From assembly GCF_020073815.1 (NCBI RefSeq), contig NZ_JAIQZJ010000001.1, positions 372,001-436,000 on the forward strand: DNA of 64,000 nucleotides, read 5' to 3'. The translations under genes and the position numbers were made by a program. The notes beneath the pieces were generated by a model that saw nothing but the letters and a program-made list of their open reading frames with translations, searched no databases and was not told where the DNA came from. Source of the DNA: Nocardioides mangrovi. GTDB taxonomy: Bacteria > Actinomycetota > Actinomycetes > Propionibacteriales > Nocardioidaceae. Shown here piece by piece: positions 34,756 through 44,062 of this stretch (positions are counted from its first letter, which is position 1; each line of letters starts with the position of its first letter).

Positions 34756-35945
34756 GTCCGGGTTCCCTTCAGGTCGGTGGCCCGCAGGCCGGGCCGGTGA
34801 CGCCGGGCGACCCTGCGGGTGGTGGTGGTCGGGGTCGTGAGCACGGCGGCTGTCGCGCGAGCGATGTGGTCCCAGTCGAAGCGCGGGTCGTCCACCCGCA
34901 TCGCCTGCACCGACGTCGCGTCCTTCACCGGGAGCCGCAGCAGCCGCGCCAGTCGGTCGGTCAGGTCGTCGAGGTCGCCCACCGCGAAGTACTGGAACGG
35001 GGCGAGGTCGAGCTCGACGTGCGCCGGGATGTCCGAGACGAGGACGGGGCACCCGGCGCGGATCGCCTCCAGGACGACGAGGGGGAGTCCCTCGTAGCTC
35101 GACGCCATCACCAGGCAGGCCGCACCTCGGTAGACCCGGGCGAGCTGATCGTGTTCGACGTGGCCGGTCACCACGATGCGCGGATCGGCCGCCGCCGCCC
35201 GCTCGACGGCCACCGCGTCGGGATCCTCGTCCGAGGCCTCACCACAGAGCACCAGGCGGACGTCGGCGTCGGGGAGGCGCCGGAACGCCTCGACGACGTC
35301 CAGCACCCGCTTGTGCTTGGTGATCCGTCCGACCATCAGGACGTACGGCGACGCCGCCGGGACCTCAGCAGGCTCGTCGGGCGCCGGCGGCGCAGCCGAC
35401 CATGCCGGCATGCCGTTGCCGATCACCACTGCCCCGGCATCGAAGCGCAGGCGCAGGGAGTCCGCGATGTTCCTGGAGACCGCGATGATCGCGGAGGCGC
35501 CACGGACGCTCATGCGCTCGCTGACACGGAGCGCCAGGCGGGCCAGCGGACCCCACTTGGTCGCGTCGTAGTCCTGACCGTGGTGGGTGACGACCACTCG
35601 CGTGCCGACGATGCGCAGGAGGCCCGCGAAGGCGCCGGGACCGATCCCGTGGATGTGCACCACGTCGGGACGCCGCACCAGGCAGTACGCCGTGCAGATC
35701 GCCGCGTGGACGGCCGTCTCGATGCCCTTGCCGGTCGGCGCCCACAGCGGCACGACCGCGACGTCATCGCCCCGACGGGCGGTGGTCGACCCAGGACCGG
35801 CGTACCGCGAGCGGACGAGGACCTGCACGTCGAGGCCCAGTGCGGCCAAGCGCGGGTAGAGCTCACGCGCGTGGGTCTCGATGCCTCCCTCGACGTCGTC
35901 CAGCCCGCGGAACCCGAAGGCGGCCATCCGGATCGGCGTGGTCAT
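34752..35945 (-). CDS. GT4-family glycosyltransferase
   Basis: 397 residues, GT-B fold. The N-terminal domain has FGFRGLDDVEGGIETHAREL (Gly-rich loop) and VVHIHGIGPGAFAGLL; the donor domain has VLMVGRITKHKRVLDVVEAF and SSYEGLPLVVLEAIRAGCPV with the conserved Glu pair. It transfers a sugar from a nucleotide donor, retaining configuration. The ATG overlaps the wecB stop and its own stop overlaps the radical SAM start, both by 4 bases. The C-terminal 30 residues are Thr/Arg-rich and disordered. Donor unknown. Confidence 0.88.
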   Translation of the reverse strand: MTTPIRMAAFGFRGLDDVEGGIETHARELYPRLAALGLDVQVLVRSRYAGPGSTTARRGDDVAVVPLWAPTGKGIETAVHAAICTAYCLVRRPDVVHIHGIGPGAFAGLLRIVGTRVVVTHHGQDYDATKWGPLARLALRVSERMSVRGASAIIAVSRNIADSLRLRFDAGAVVIGNGMPAWSAAPPAPDEPAEVPAASPYVLMVGRITKHKRVLDVVEAFRRLPDADVRLVLCGEASDEDPDAVAVERAAAADPRIVVTGHVEHDQLARVYRGAACLVMASSYEGLPLVVLEAIRAGCPVLVSDIPAHVELDLAPFQYFAVGDLDDLTDRLARLLRLPVKDATSVQAMRVDDPRFDWDHIARATAAVLTTPTTTTRRVARRHRPGLRATDLKGTRT

Positions 35946-37036
35946 GGGACCGCGACGCTCTGCTCGCTGCGGACGGCCTGGGCGGGGCGCGTTCCGTCGG
36001 CCGCCGACATCACGTCGACGATCCGCGCACCCGTTCCGGGAGTGCCGTAGATCGGCGGCCACGACCCGCGACCGGTCTGCGCCGCGGCCTGAGCCGCGCC
36101 CACGATGAGGTCGGGGGAGAAGCCGGTGAGCACGTTGGCGCCGTTCGACACCGTCAGGTGACGCTCGGTGTTCTCGCGGATCGTCACACACGGAGTGGCG
36201 AGCAGGTAGGCCTCCTCCTGGACGCAGCCACTGTCCGTCAGGACGACGTCGGCGTACCGCTGCAGGGAGAGCGACTCGAACACCCCGACCGGCGGGCGGA
36301 CCTCCACGTCGCCGAGGACGTCTCTCGCGATGCCGTGCTGCGACATGGCGTCCGCGGTGCGCGGGTGCATGGCGAACACGACGCGCCGCGGACCCTCCGC
36401 CAAGGAGGCCAGCGCGCCGAAGACCTGCGTCATCCGGTCCGGGACGTCGGTGAACTCCTTGCGGTGCAGCGTGACGAACACGTAGGGGCTCGTGTCGTCC
36501 GGCGGACCGATGCGGTGAGCGAAGTCGTGGAGCAGGTCGACGGTCGTGTTCCCGGCGAGGTGCACGGTCCCGCGGATGTTCTCGTTGCGGGCGAGGACGT
36601 CCACCTCGTAGGAGGTGTAGGCGAAGAGGTGGTGGGCGATCTCGTCGACCATCATCCGGTTGCGCTCCTCGAGCATGAGCGGATCGCCGGACCGGAGCCC
36701 GGCCTCCACGTGGGCGACGGGGAGGTCGATGTACAACGCTGCGATCGCGCCGACCAGGGCTGCGGCGGTGTCGCCGTTCACGATGACGGCGGTGATGCCG
36801 TCGCGGCGGAAGCAGTCCTGGAGCCAGTCGATCACGCGCCCCAGCCGGTAGCTGCCGGGGAAGACCCGGCTGGGCTCGTAGCCCATGTCGCGATAGACCT
36901 CGTCGCACATGTCCTGCCGCGAGTGCTGACCGGTGTGGAAGACCTCGTACGGCGTGCCCGTGCCCTCGAGGGCCTGGACGATCGAGTAGTTCTTCGCGAT
37001 CTCCGGTCGCGTGCCTTGGACCACGGCGAGACGCAC
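35942..37036 (-). CDS. wecB: UDP-N-acetylglucosamine 2-epimerase (non-hydrolysing)
   Basis: 364 residues, the length of WecB/MnaA enzymes, which make UDP-ManNAc from UDP-GlcNAc. Family blocks visible: VVQGTRPEIAKNYSIVQAL, GDTAAALVGAIAALY, PVAHVEAGLRSGDP, the ERNRMMVDEIAHHLFAYT helix, VTLHRKEFTD, and LTDSGCVQEEAYLL followed by TPCVTIRENTERHLT. The start is GTG at 37036. It makes a ManNAc donor for the polysaccharide built by the flanking glycosyltransferases. The 4-base overlap with the GT4 gene places both in one operon. Confidence 0.92.
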   Translation of the reverse strand: MRLAVVQGTRPEIAKNYSIVQALEGTGTPYEVFHTGQHSRQDMCDEVYRDMGYEPSRVFPGSYRLGRVIDWLQDCFRRDGITAVIVNGDTAAALVGAIAALYIDLPVAHVEAGLRSGDPLMLEERNRMMVDEIAHHLFAYTSYEVDVLARNENIRGTVHLAGNTTVDLLHDFAHRIGPPDDTSPYVFVTLHRKEFTDVPDRMTQVFGALASLAEGPRRVVFAMHPRTADAMSQHGIARDVLGDVEVRPPVGVFESLSLQRYADVVLTDSGCVQEEAYLLATPCVTIRENTERHLTVSNGANVLTGFSPDLIVGAAQAAAQTGRGSWPPIYGTPGTGARIVDVMSAADGTRPAQAVRSEQSVAVP

Positions 37037-37044
37037 AGCTGTCC

Positions 37045-37608
37045 CTAGTGCTCGCGGATCGCGTCGGCGAACGCGCGGGCGACCGCCAGGTTGCCCGACT
37101 CGTTGAAGTGCACGGGGTCCGTGTAGCAGTCGGCGGACAGGTCACCGAGCTCGACCAGGACCGTTGAGGGGCGATCGCGCACGATCTTGCGCAGGCTCTC
37201 GTTGTAGATCGCGCGCCGCTCGACGGTCTCTGCAGGGAAGAACGCGTGACCGTCGGGCCAGACCGGGGGGATCTCTCCGCAGAAGGTCACCCGGAAGCCG
37301 TGGATGCGCAACGCGTCGAGCACCTGCTGGAGGTATTCCTCGAAGATGTCGAGTGGCGTCTCCTCGCCGACGTCGTTCGCGCCGATGAGCACGCACGCGA
37401 TGTGGACGTCGTGCATCCCCATCAGCTCGGGACCGAGCCGGAACCACAGGTCGCGAGCGGTGTGCCCGTTCGTGCTGAGGTTGAGCGCCTGCCAGACGTA
37501 GTGGGTGTCTCGATTCAGCAGCTGGGTGAGATACAGCGGGTAGCAGCCGTAGGTGCGAGCGCCGTAGGTCTGGCTGTCTCCCCAGCACGCGATCTTCTGA
37601 TAGTCCAC
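37045..37608 (-). CDS. Cytoplasmic-type SGNH/GDSL hydrolase
   Basis: 187 residues, no signal peptide. Block I is ACWGDSQTYGA with nucleophile Ser12, block III reads IGANDVGEE, and block V CYTDPVHFNESG gives the catalytic Asp/His. It starts at GTG 37608, is the first gene of the leftward polysaccharide operon and is separated from wecB by 8 bp. Within such loci SGNH enzymes usually add or remove acetyl groups on the glycan. The lack of a signal suggests action on a cytoplasmic lipid-linked or nucleotide-sugar intermediate, which is inference. Confidence 0.82.
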   Translation of the reverse strand: MDYQKIACWGDSQTYGARTYGCYPLYLTQLLNRDTHYVWQALNLSTNGHTARDLWFRLGPELMGMHDVHIACVLIGANDVGEETPLDIFEEYLQQVLDALRIHGFRVTFCGEIPPVWPDGHAFFPAETVERRAIYNESLRKIVRDRPSTVLVELGDLSADCYTDPVHFNESGNLAVARAFADAIREH

Positions 37609-37787
37609 GAGACACTCCGCACGGAAGCCGGCGATGGAGGCAAAGCGGTCTTCATGGTGGTTCGCGTCGGTCGTGAGTGGCGCGGTCGTCGGTGATTTCG
37701 TCGATATCGGGTAGTCGTCCCCGGAGGCCGCGGATCACGGTGGGACGGGGCTAGCCTGACACCGCAGATCTCGGCCAGGAGTGCGGT

Positions 37788-39068
37788 GTGGCGATCGTTT
37801 CGGGCACGGAACGCCGCGAGCTGCCGGTCCGCGTCACGGACGCGCACGTGGCGGCGCTTCCAGCGTGGCCGGTGTACGTCCTGCTCGGTCCGTTCATGCT
37901 CTGGTGGGCGGTGGGCCTCGCGGACCTGGTCTGGGTCGCGATGGCGATCGTGATGGTCGCCTACCTCGCCCTGGTCGACCACCTCGAGGTGCCGCGGGGC
38001 TTCGGCGTGTGGATGCTCTTCCTGCTCTGGATGCTGGCCTCGGGCGTCATGCTCGACGCCCGCAACGATGCGATCGAGTTCGTCTACCGGGCCGCGGAGT
38101 ACGCCGCCGCGACGGTCATCTTCCTCTACGTCTACAACGCCAGGGTCCTGACCGACCGACGGGTCTGCGGGGCGCTGACGGCGTACTGGATCTGGACGCT
38201 GGTCGGCGGCGTCCTGGGGCTGCTGCTCCCGACCGGAAGGCTCAAGACCCCGCTGTTCTACCTGCTGCAGCTCATGCCGGGGAACATCGTCGGGATCGAC
38301 TTCATCAACCAGATGGTGGTGCGTCGGTTCGCCCAGTACAACCCGGACTCCTACCTCGGCATCGCCGCCCGGCCGAGCGCGCCGTTCCTCTACGCCAACA
38401 ACTGGGGGAGCGTCTACTCGCTGTTGCTGCCCTTCGTCGTGGCGTACCTCCTCCAGGTCCGCGGGACGCTGCGGTTCTGGGCGTTGGCGGTCCTGCTGCC
38501 CGCTTCGGCTGTCGTCGCGTTCCTCACCCTCAACCGCGGCATGCTGCTGGGACTGTCGATCGCCGGGGTGTACGTCGCACTCCGGTTGGCCTGGCGCGGA
38601 CGCCTGGCCGCACTCGTGGTCCTCGTCCTGTGTGCCGTCGCCGCTGCCGTCGTCTTCAACGCGGTCGCCGCAGCGCGGCTCGAGCACCGGGTCGCCGGTG
38701 ACGACAACAGCACCTCGACCCGGGCCTACCTCTACCACCAGTCGTTGAGCCTGGTCTCGGACTCTCCGGTCTTCGGCTACGGCGTCCCTGTCCAGACCGA
38801 GAACCCGGACCAGCCTCCCGTCGGCACCCAGGGGCAGTTCTGGATGCTCCTGGTCTCCAACGGCCCGGTCGCCACCGCGGCGTTCATCGGCTGGTTCCTG
38901 ATCGCGTTCTGGCAGGCCCGGAAACGGAGCGACGTGGTGTCGGTCGCAGCTGCGACGGTGCTGCTGGTCAGCGTCGTGGAGCTGGCCTACTACGGCGTGG
39001 TGCCCTACGGCCTGCCCATCATGATGGTGGCGGCGGCACTCGGGACGAGGCCGCGCGCTGCGAACTAG
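37788..39068 (+). CDS. O-antigen ligase/polymerase-like membrane protein
   Basis: 426 residues with about 11 hydrophobic helices and one large extracytoplasmic loop near residues 300-350. The Wzy_C-type features are LTLNRGMLLGLSIAGVYVAL (loop Arg) followed by STSTRAYLYHQSLSLVSDSPVFGYG, the typical 'P-hFG-GhG' region of O-antigen ligases and polymerases. It would join repeat units or move finished chains to an acceptor outside the membrane. It is divergent from the SGNH-led operon (179 bp apart), so the gap probably holds both promoters. It is the only polymerase candidate in this locus. Confidence 0.83.
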   Translation: MAIVSGTERRELPVRVTDAHVAALPAWPVYVLLGPFMLWWAVGLADLVWVAMAIVMVAYLALVDHLEVPRGFGVWMLFLLWMLASGVMLDARNDAIEFVYRAAEYAAATVIFLYVYNARVLTDRRVCGALTAYWIWTLVGGVLGLLLPTGRLKTPLFYLLQLMPGNIVGIDFINQMVVRRFAQYNPDSYLGIAARPSAPFLYANNWGSVYSLLLPFVVAYLLQVRGTLRFWALAVLLPASAVVAFLTLNRGMLLGLSIAGVYVALRLAWRGRLAALVVLVLCAVAAAVVFNAVAAARLEHRVAGDDNSTSTRAYLYHQSLSLVSDSPVFGYGVPVQTENPDQPPVGTQGQFWMLLVSNGPVATAAFIGWFLIAFWQARKRSDVVSVAAATVLLVSVVELAYYGVVPYGLPIMMVAAALGTRPRAAN

Positions 39069-39226
39069 CGCCGCGGGTGGAAAGTATCTGGATGGTTGCT
39101 GCCGTCAGGTGCGTGCCTGGCAGGGCGGCGTCGCGCCGGGCTACCGGGCGTCACTCCAGCGATGTCAACGCAGCCAGGTGCCTGCCATGGCGGCTCGAAC
39201 CGTTCAACGACTTTTCGCCCGTGGGG

Positions 39227-40144
39227 CTAGATGCCCTTGCCCCGGCTCTGGGCGATCGCCACGACACGGTCGGCCGACACGAGCCGCAGGGCGACCGCGA
39301 TGGCCAGCCAGGACCTGCGTTGCGACGGGTCCCTGCGCAGTGACTCGCTCGCCCATCGGATCGCTGCGCGTCGATCACCGGCCGCCGCGCGGGAGAAGGC
39401 GATCTTGCCGGCGATCGCCCCGTGCCCACGGGCGTCGCGACGTAGGTCGGGGTGCTTGGCCACGAGGTACTCGAGCCCGGCGGCGTAGGCCTCCCACCGT
39501 CCGAGGAAGTAGGACTCTCCGGTCCAGGTCGCCCGGACCAGGGGACGGTTCACCACCGGGATCGGTGCGACCGCCGAGGCGCGGAGGAGGAGGTCCCAGT
39601 CCTCGCAGTAGCTGCCCGGGATGTCCTCGTCGACCATGCCGATCGCCCCGGTCAGGGCCTCCTTGCGGAAGAGGAGGCTGCTCGAGTGGAGCCCTGCCAG
39701 CCGGTCGCGGAGCAGGTCGGCGTGGGTCACCGGGTCGACGGGGACCAGGCGCTCGTGGCTGCGGCGACCGTCGTCGGCCAGGATCGCGCTGCCGACCAGC
39801 GCCGCGTCGGGCGACCGGTCCAGCAGATCCATCTGTGCCGTGAGCTTGCCCGGGAGCCAGTAGTCGTCGTCGTCGAGGAACGCGACGTGGTCGTGCGAGG
39901 CGACCTCGATCCCGCTGTTGCGGGCCCCGGCGAGTCCCGGCCGCCGATGGTTCGTGATCACCCGGAGGGAGCGCGTCGGCGGTACGTCGAGCGGCAGGGC
40001 CGGTGGGTCGCCGTCGTCGGCCACCACGACGACCTCGACCTGGCCGGCGTACTGCTGCGCGACGACACTGCGCACCGCCCGCAGCGCGAGCCGCGGACGT
40101 CGAAAGGTGGGGATCACGGCGGTCACCGCCGGTCGGGCGGTCAT
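39227..40144 (-). CDS. GT2-family glycosyltransferase
   Basis: 305 residues, GT-A fold. The start VTAVIPTFRRPRLALRAVRS, then VVVADDGD and RRPGLAGARNSGIEVA, lead to HVAFLDDDDYWLPGKL, the DxD nucleotide-sugar/metal site, and ending with the acceptor-side ESYFLGRWEAY region. The ATG at 40144 gives the normal family start. It is a single-gene leftward unit between the polymerase-like gene and the GT4 gene. Donor unknown. Confidence 0.88.
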   Translation of the reverse strand: MTARPAVTAVIPTFRRPRLALRAVRSVVAQQYAGQVEVVVVADDGDPPALPLDVPPTRSLRVITNHRRPGLAGARNSGIEVASHDHVAFLDDDDYWLPGKLTAQMDLLDRSPDAALVGSAILADDGRRSHERLVPVDPVTHADLLRDRLAGLHSSSLLFRKEALTGAIGMVDEDIPGSYCEDWDLLLRASAVAPIPVVNRPLVRATWTGESYFLGRWEAYAAGLEYLVAKHPDLRRDARGHGAIAGKIAFSRAAAGDRRAAIRWASESLRRDPSQRRSWLAIAVALRLVSADRVVAIAQSRGKGI

Positions 40145-40264
40145 CGGGTCCTCTCTGCGGGAGGGATGACGAGCCGAGACGTCGTCCCGTCAGAGGCTAG
40201 GAGCGTTCGCGGCGAAGGACTAGCATCCGAACGACCGAGCGTCGACCGGTAGCTGGTTCAGCCC

Positions 40265-41497
40265 ATGGGCACACGGATCCTGCACATCAACAAGTACCTG
40301 GACCGCCGCGGCGGCGCCGAGGGCTACATGTACGCCGTCGCAGAGCTCCAGACCGCTCATGGCGCCACGGTCGCCTTCTGGGGGATGGCGTCGCCCGGCC
40401 GGCCGCCAGGGGACGGACGATCCGGGCTCGCGCCCTTCATCGAGCTCGAACCGCCGCCGCCCGGCGTCATCCCGCGAGCTCGCGCGGCCGCGCGCACCCT
40501 GTGGTCGGAGACTTGCCGGCGGAGCCTCGCGAGGTTCCTCGACGACTTCCAGCCGGATGTCGCCCATGTCCACAACATCTACCACCACCTGTCGCCCTCG
40601 ATCCTGGCCGCGCTGCGAAGCCACGGCACGCCGGTCGTGATGACGTTGCACGACTACAAGCTCGCCTGCCCGTCGTACCACTTCCTCGCCGGGGACGAGA
40701 TCTGCACCAAGTGCCTGGACGGACACTTCCGGCACGCTGTCGAGACGCGCTGCAAGGGCTCGCTCAGCAGCAGTGCACTGGTGGCCCTCGAGGCACGACT
40801 CCACCGAACGCTCCACCTCTACGACCCCGTCGACGTGTTCATCAGCCCGAGCCGATTCCTGGGGGAGATGATCCGCTCTGCCGGGGTCTACCCCGATCGG
40901 CTCGAGCAGCTCGGCTTCCCCGTCGACTCCTCAGCCATCCCCGTCAAGAAGCAGGCCGGGGGACCGGTCGTCTTCGTCGGTCGGCTCTCGCGTGAGAAGG
41001 GGGTGGACGTCTTGCTGGACGCGATGGCTCGGCTGCCCGACGCCCGACTCGTCGTGGTGGGTGAGGGACCCCAGCGTCAGGAGCTGGAGCGGCATGCGGC
41101 CGAGGTGGCCGGGGGCCGGGTCACCTTCACGGGTCAGGTGGCGCGCACTGAGGCGCTGGCGCTGCTGCGCTCGGCGACCGTCTCCGCCGTACCGTCCCGG
41201 TGGCTGGAGAACCTGCCGATGTCGGTGCTCGAGGCGCACTCGAGCGGGGTCCCCGTCGTCGTCAGTGACCTCGGCGGTCTGCCCGAGCTCGTCTCGCCGG
41301 AGGTGGACGGGCTCGTGGTCCGCAGCGGTGACGCGGACGCTCTGGCACTCGCGCTGCGCGCGCTGCTCGACGACCCGGACCGCGCGCTGGAGCTGGGCCG
41401 CGCGGGCCGACGGCGTGTGGAGTCGTCGGCACGTCCGAGCGACCACGTCGACCGCCTGTCGGCGATCTACCGACGGGCGGCCGCCAGGCCCCGCTGA
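40265..41497 (+). CDS. GT4-family glycosyltransferase
   Basis: 410 residues, GT-B fold. The N-terminal domain begins ILHINKYLDRRGGAEGYM and contains AHVHNIYHHLSPSIL and VMTLHDYKLACPSYHFL plus a Cys cluster (GDEICTKCLDG) common to this subgroup, where the cysteines may bind a metal. The donor domain has VFVGRLSREKGVDVLLDAM and SRWLENLPMSVLEAHSSGVP with the conserved Glu. ATG 40265 begins the protein. It follows the divergent GT2 gene and is probably part of the same polysaccharide locus. Confidence 0.88.
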   Translation: MGTRILHINKYLDRRGGAEGYMYAVAELQTAHGATVAFWGMASPGRPPGDGRSGLAPFIELEPPPPGVIPRARAAARTLWSETCRRSLARFLDDFQPDVAHVHNIYHHLSPSILAALRSHGTPVVMTLHDYKLACPSYHFLAGDEICTKCLDGHFRHAVETRCKGSLSSSALVALEARLHRTLHLYDPVDVFISPSRFLGEMIRSAGVYPDRLEQLGFPVDSSAIPVKKQAGGPVVFVGRLSREKGVDVLLDAMARLPDARLVVVGEGPQRQELERHAAEVAGGRVTFTGQVARTEALALLRSATVSAVPSRWLENLPMSVLEAHSSGVPVVVSDLGGLPELVSPEVDGLVVRSGDADALALALRALLDDPDRALELGRAGRRRVESSARPSDHVDRLSAIYRRAAARPR

Positions 41498-41523
41498 CCG
41501 CCGCGACGGCGTACCGTGGTCGG

Positions 41524-42057
41524 GTGCCACCGGTGCCCCTGCCGCAACGGGCGATCCGTGCAGTGGGCCAGAGCCCCCTCTCGGAGCGACTGGCCGACGC
41601 CCAGGCGCTGGTGTACGGCCCGTTGCTCTCCTGGGCCCGGCAGAGCCCGCTGCACACCGATGTCCTCGGCCACTCGGCCCATCCGGCACTCACGGACGTG
41701 ACGCTCGGCTGCTGGCTCGGCGCGTCCATCCTCGACGCGGCCGGAGGATCCGGGTCGCGGCGCGGCGCCACCACCCTGGTCGGGGTGGGGCTCCTCGCCT
41801 CCGTGCCGACCGCCCTCGCCGGAGCTGGCGACTGGGCGGGCATGGTGGGCACGGAGCGGCGGATCGGTGCCGTGCATGCGCTCGGCACCGATGCCGCGAC
41901 CCTCCTGCTCCTCGGCTCGCTGGTGGCACGTGCTCGTGGCCGGCACGGCTCCGGCGCGAGGCTGGCCGCCGCGGGCAACGCCGTGATGGCCGGCGCGGGG
42001 TTGCTCGGCGGTCACCTGGCGCTCAGTCGCGGCACCGCCGATCGGACCTCCGGCTGA
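41524..42057 (+). CDS. DUF2231-like membrane protein
   Basis: 177 residues. After an amphipathic N-terminus it shows DVLGHSAHPALTDVTLGCW, the DUF2231 signature with its GH-x-x-HP pattern, and four hydrophobic helices (for example TTLVGVGLLASVPTALAGA and DAATLLLLGSLVARA). The His residues may bind heme or metal; the function of the family is unknown. GTG 41524 starts 26 bp after the GT4 gene, so read-through is possible, but a link to glycan synthesis is not evident. Confidence 0.75.
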   Translation: MPPVPLPQRAIRAVGQSPLSERLADAQALVYGPLLSWARQSPLHTDVLGHSAHPALTDVTLGCWLGASILDAAGGSGSRRGATTLVGVGLLASVPTALAGAGDWAGMVGTERRIGAVHALGTDAATLLLLGSLVARARGRHGSGARLAAAGNAVMAGAGLLGGHLALSRGTADRTSG

Positions 42058-42075
42058 CGGATTCGCGGCATCCCG

Positions 42076-42471
42076 CTAGCCGCCGTACTCCTCGTCGGTG
42101 ACGTGCTCGAGCCAGGTGACGACCTGGCCGTCGGCGTCGGCCTCCTGGATCGCGACATGCGCCATGAAACGGTCGGCCGTGGCGCCGTGCCAGTGCTCCT
42201 CGCCCGGCTCGATGTAGACGACGTCACCCGGACGGATCTCGGTGACCTCGCCACCGCGGCGCGCGACGTACCCGATGCCGTCGGTGACGTAGAGCGTCTG
42301 GCCCTTCGGGTGGTGGTGCCAGGCGGTGCGGGCGCCGGGGGTGAAGCGCACGTGGGCGCAGGCCACCGCCGACTGGTCGTCCTGGCTGCGGATGCCGTCG
42401 ATGTAGACGTCGCCGGTGAACCAGTCCGCCGGCCCGCGGCCGGTCTGGCCGGCGCTGCGCGTCACCTTCAT
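42076..42471 (-). CDS. Cupin-domain protein (quercetinase-like)
   Basis: 131 residues forming one RmlC-type cupin barrel. Metal-binding motif 1 is visible as [14 protein letters not shown], preceded by RFTPGA, and motif 2 as [19 protein letters not shown]. It resembles the small carboxymuconolactone-decarboxylase/cupin partners of alcohol dehydrogenases. The ATG overlaps the dehydrogenase stop by 4 bases, so it is the last gene of the MerR-ADH-cupin operon. The reaction is unknown; it probably acts on a reactive aldehyde or quinone stress product. Confidence 0.85.
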   Translation of the reverse strand: MKVTRSAGQTGRGPADWFTGDVYIDGIRSQDDQSAVACAHVRFTPGARTAWHHHPKGQTLYVTDGIGYVARRGGEVTEIRPGDVVYIEPGEEHWHGATADRFMAHVAIQEADADGQVVTWLEHVTDEEYGG

Positions 42472-43523
42472 GCCGACGCCCCGAGGGTGCTGGTGTCGAT
42501 GACGAAGCGGTAGCGGACGTCGGAGGCGAGCACCCGCTCGTAGGCCTCGTTGACCTGGTCGGCGGAGATCACCTCGATCTCGGCGCCGAGGCCGTGCTCG
42601 GCGCAGAAGTCGAGCATCTCCTGGGTGAGGGCGATGCCGCCGATCGCCGAGCCCGCGAACGAGCGACGGCCGCTGATCAGCGTCATCGCGTTGACCGGGA
42701 GCGGCTCCGGCGGGGCGCCGACGTTGACGAGGGTGCCGTCGACGGCGAGCAGCTTGAGGTAGGCGTTGATGTCGATGCTGGCGCTGACCGTGTTGATGAT
42801 CAGGTCGAAGCGGCTGCGCAGTGCCTTCATCGCCTCCGGGTCGGACGTCGCGACGTAGTCGTCGGCGCCGAGTCGCAGCCCGTCCTCCTGCTTCTTCAGC
42901 GACTGCGACAGCACGGTCACCTCGGCGCCGAGGGCGTGGGCGATCTTCACGGCCATGTGGCCGAGGCCGCCGAGGCCGACGACCGCGACCTTCTTGCCAG
43001 GCCCGGCGTTCCAGTGGCGGAGCGGGGCGTACGTCGTGATGCCGGCGCACAGCAGCGGCGCGGCGGCCGCGGGGTCGAGCCCGTCGGGCACCGAGACGAC
43101 GAAGTCGGCGTCGACCACGACGTGGGTGGAGTAGCCGCCCTGCGTGGTGGTGCCGTCGCGGTCGGTGGCGGCGTAGGTGCCGATGGCGCCGTTGAGGCAG
43201 TACTGCTCCTCGCCCTTGAGGCAGTTGACGCACTCGCGGCAGGAGTTGACCAGGCAGCCGACGCCGACCCGGTCGCCGACGGCGTGCCTGGTGACACCGT
43301 CGCCGACCTCGGTCACGACGCCGACGATCTCGTGGCCCGGGACGACCGGGAAGGGCTGCGGGCCCCAGTCGCCGTTGACGGTGTGGATGTCGGAGTGGCA
43401 GATGCCGGCGTACTGGATCTGGATCAGCACGTCGTTGGCGCCGACGTCGCGGCGCTCGATGGTGGTGGGGGCGAGGGGCTGGCCGGCCGCGGGAGCGGCG
43501 TAGGCGTGGACCTGCATCGTCAC
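42468..43523 (-). CDS. Zinc-dependent, NAD(P)-linked alcohol dehydrogenase (YahK/AdhA type)
   Basis: 351 residues of the MDR superfamily. Catalytic-zinc ligands are in [12 protein letters not shown] and GHEIVGVV; the structural zinc lobe shows [20 protein letters not shown]. The Rossmann motif is [15 protein letters not shown], and [16 protein letters not shown] features place it with cinnamyl-alcohol/aldehyde reductases. It reduces aldehydes with NADPH or oxidises alcohols. GTG 43523 overlaps the MerR stop (GTGA); ATG 43517 two codons in is an alternative. Regulated by the MerR protein encoded first in the operon. Confidence 0.92.
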   Translation of the reverse strand: MTMQVHAYAAPAAGQPLAPTTIERRDVGANDVLIQIQYAGICHSDIHTVNGDWGPQPFPVVPGHEIVGVVTEVGDGVTRHAVGDRVGVGCLVNSCRECVNCLKGEEQYCLNGAIGTYAATDRDGTTTQGGYSTHVVVDADFVVSVPDGLDPAAAAPLLCAGITTYAPLRHWNAGPGKKVAVVGLGGLGHMAVKIAHALGAEVTVLSQSLKKQEDGLRLGADDYVATSDPEAMKALRSRFDLIINTVSASIDINAYLKLLAVDGTLVNVGAPPEPLPVNAMTLISGRRSFAGSAIGGIALTQEMLDFCAEHGLGAEIEVISADQVNEAYERVLASDVRYRFVIDTSTLGASA

Positions 43524-44008
43524 TTGTTCCTCTTCTGGGTCTGCTTGGGGGTCTTGGTGGTCGCGAGCTCGTCGGCGAGCGAGCGGGCCTCGGAGCCGAT
43601 CAGCTCGGCGCGGGCGTCGTCGCCCGCCTGGACCGCGTGCCAGTAGTCGATCTTCAGCCGCACGTAGCGCTGCCTCAGCGCGATGGCCTCGGCCTCCTGC
43701 TCGAGGCGCCGCTGCTGCTCCTGGAGCAGCTCGATCTGGTCACCGGCCGCCTCCGGGCCGAGCGGCCCGTTGGCGACGTACTGACGCATGTCGCCGACCG
43801 ACATCCCGGTCGCGGCGAGGCAGGCGATCCAGACGAGCTGGTCGAGGTCCTCCTCGTCGTACACCCGGTGCCGGCTGCTCGCCCCGCGGCTGATCGGCGT
43901 GATGACCCCGATCTGCTCGTAGTAGCGGAGCGTGCTGGCCGGCAGCCCGGAGAGGGCGGCGGCCTCGGCGATCGTGTAGGTGTTCCGGATCGATGAGCTC
44001 ACGTCCAC
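43520..44008 (-). CDS. MerR-family transcriptional regulator
   Basis: 162 residues. The winged HTH reads [20 protein letters not shown] with EQIGVITP, then [18 protein letters not shown]; a long dimerisation helix follows (about 85-125, Gln/Glu/Arg-rich), and the tail is Lys/Thr-rich. It lacks the clustered cysteines of metal sensors, so it is like the aldehyde/redox-responsive group. The palindrome and promoter just upstream place the transcription start at about 44003, so GTG 44002 (two codons downstream) could be the true, leaderless start. First gene of the operon with the dehydrogenase and cupin. Confidence 0.9.
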   Translation of the reverse strand: MDVSSSIRNTYTIAEAAALSGLPASTLRYYEQIGVITPISRGASSRHRVYDEEDLDQLVWIACLAATGMSVGDMRQYVANGPLGPEAAGDQIELLQEQQRRLEQEAEAIALRQRYVRLKIDYWHAVQAGDDARAELIGSEARSLADELATTKTPKQTQKRNK

Positions 44009-44009
44009 G

Positions 44010-44039
44010 ACGCTAGGAACTTCGAGTACTCGAAGTCAA
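44010..44039 (-). promoter_or_regulatory. MerR-type promoter/operator
   Basis: Read on the minus strand: -35 TTGACT (44039-44034), an 18-base spacer and a -10-like TAGCGT (44015-44010). A perfect 16-bp palindrome (cttcgagtactcgaag, 44020-44035) fills the spacer, the standard geometry by which MerR regulators twist a promoter with overlong spacing. It should control the MerR-dehydrogenase-cupin operon. Confidence 0.8.
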
Positions 44040-44062
44040 AGGACGCCTGCGTCACGGCGCCG

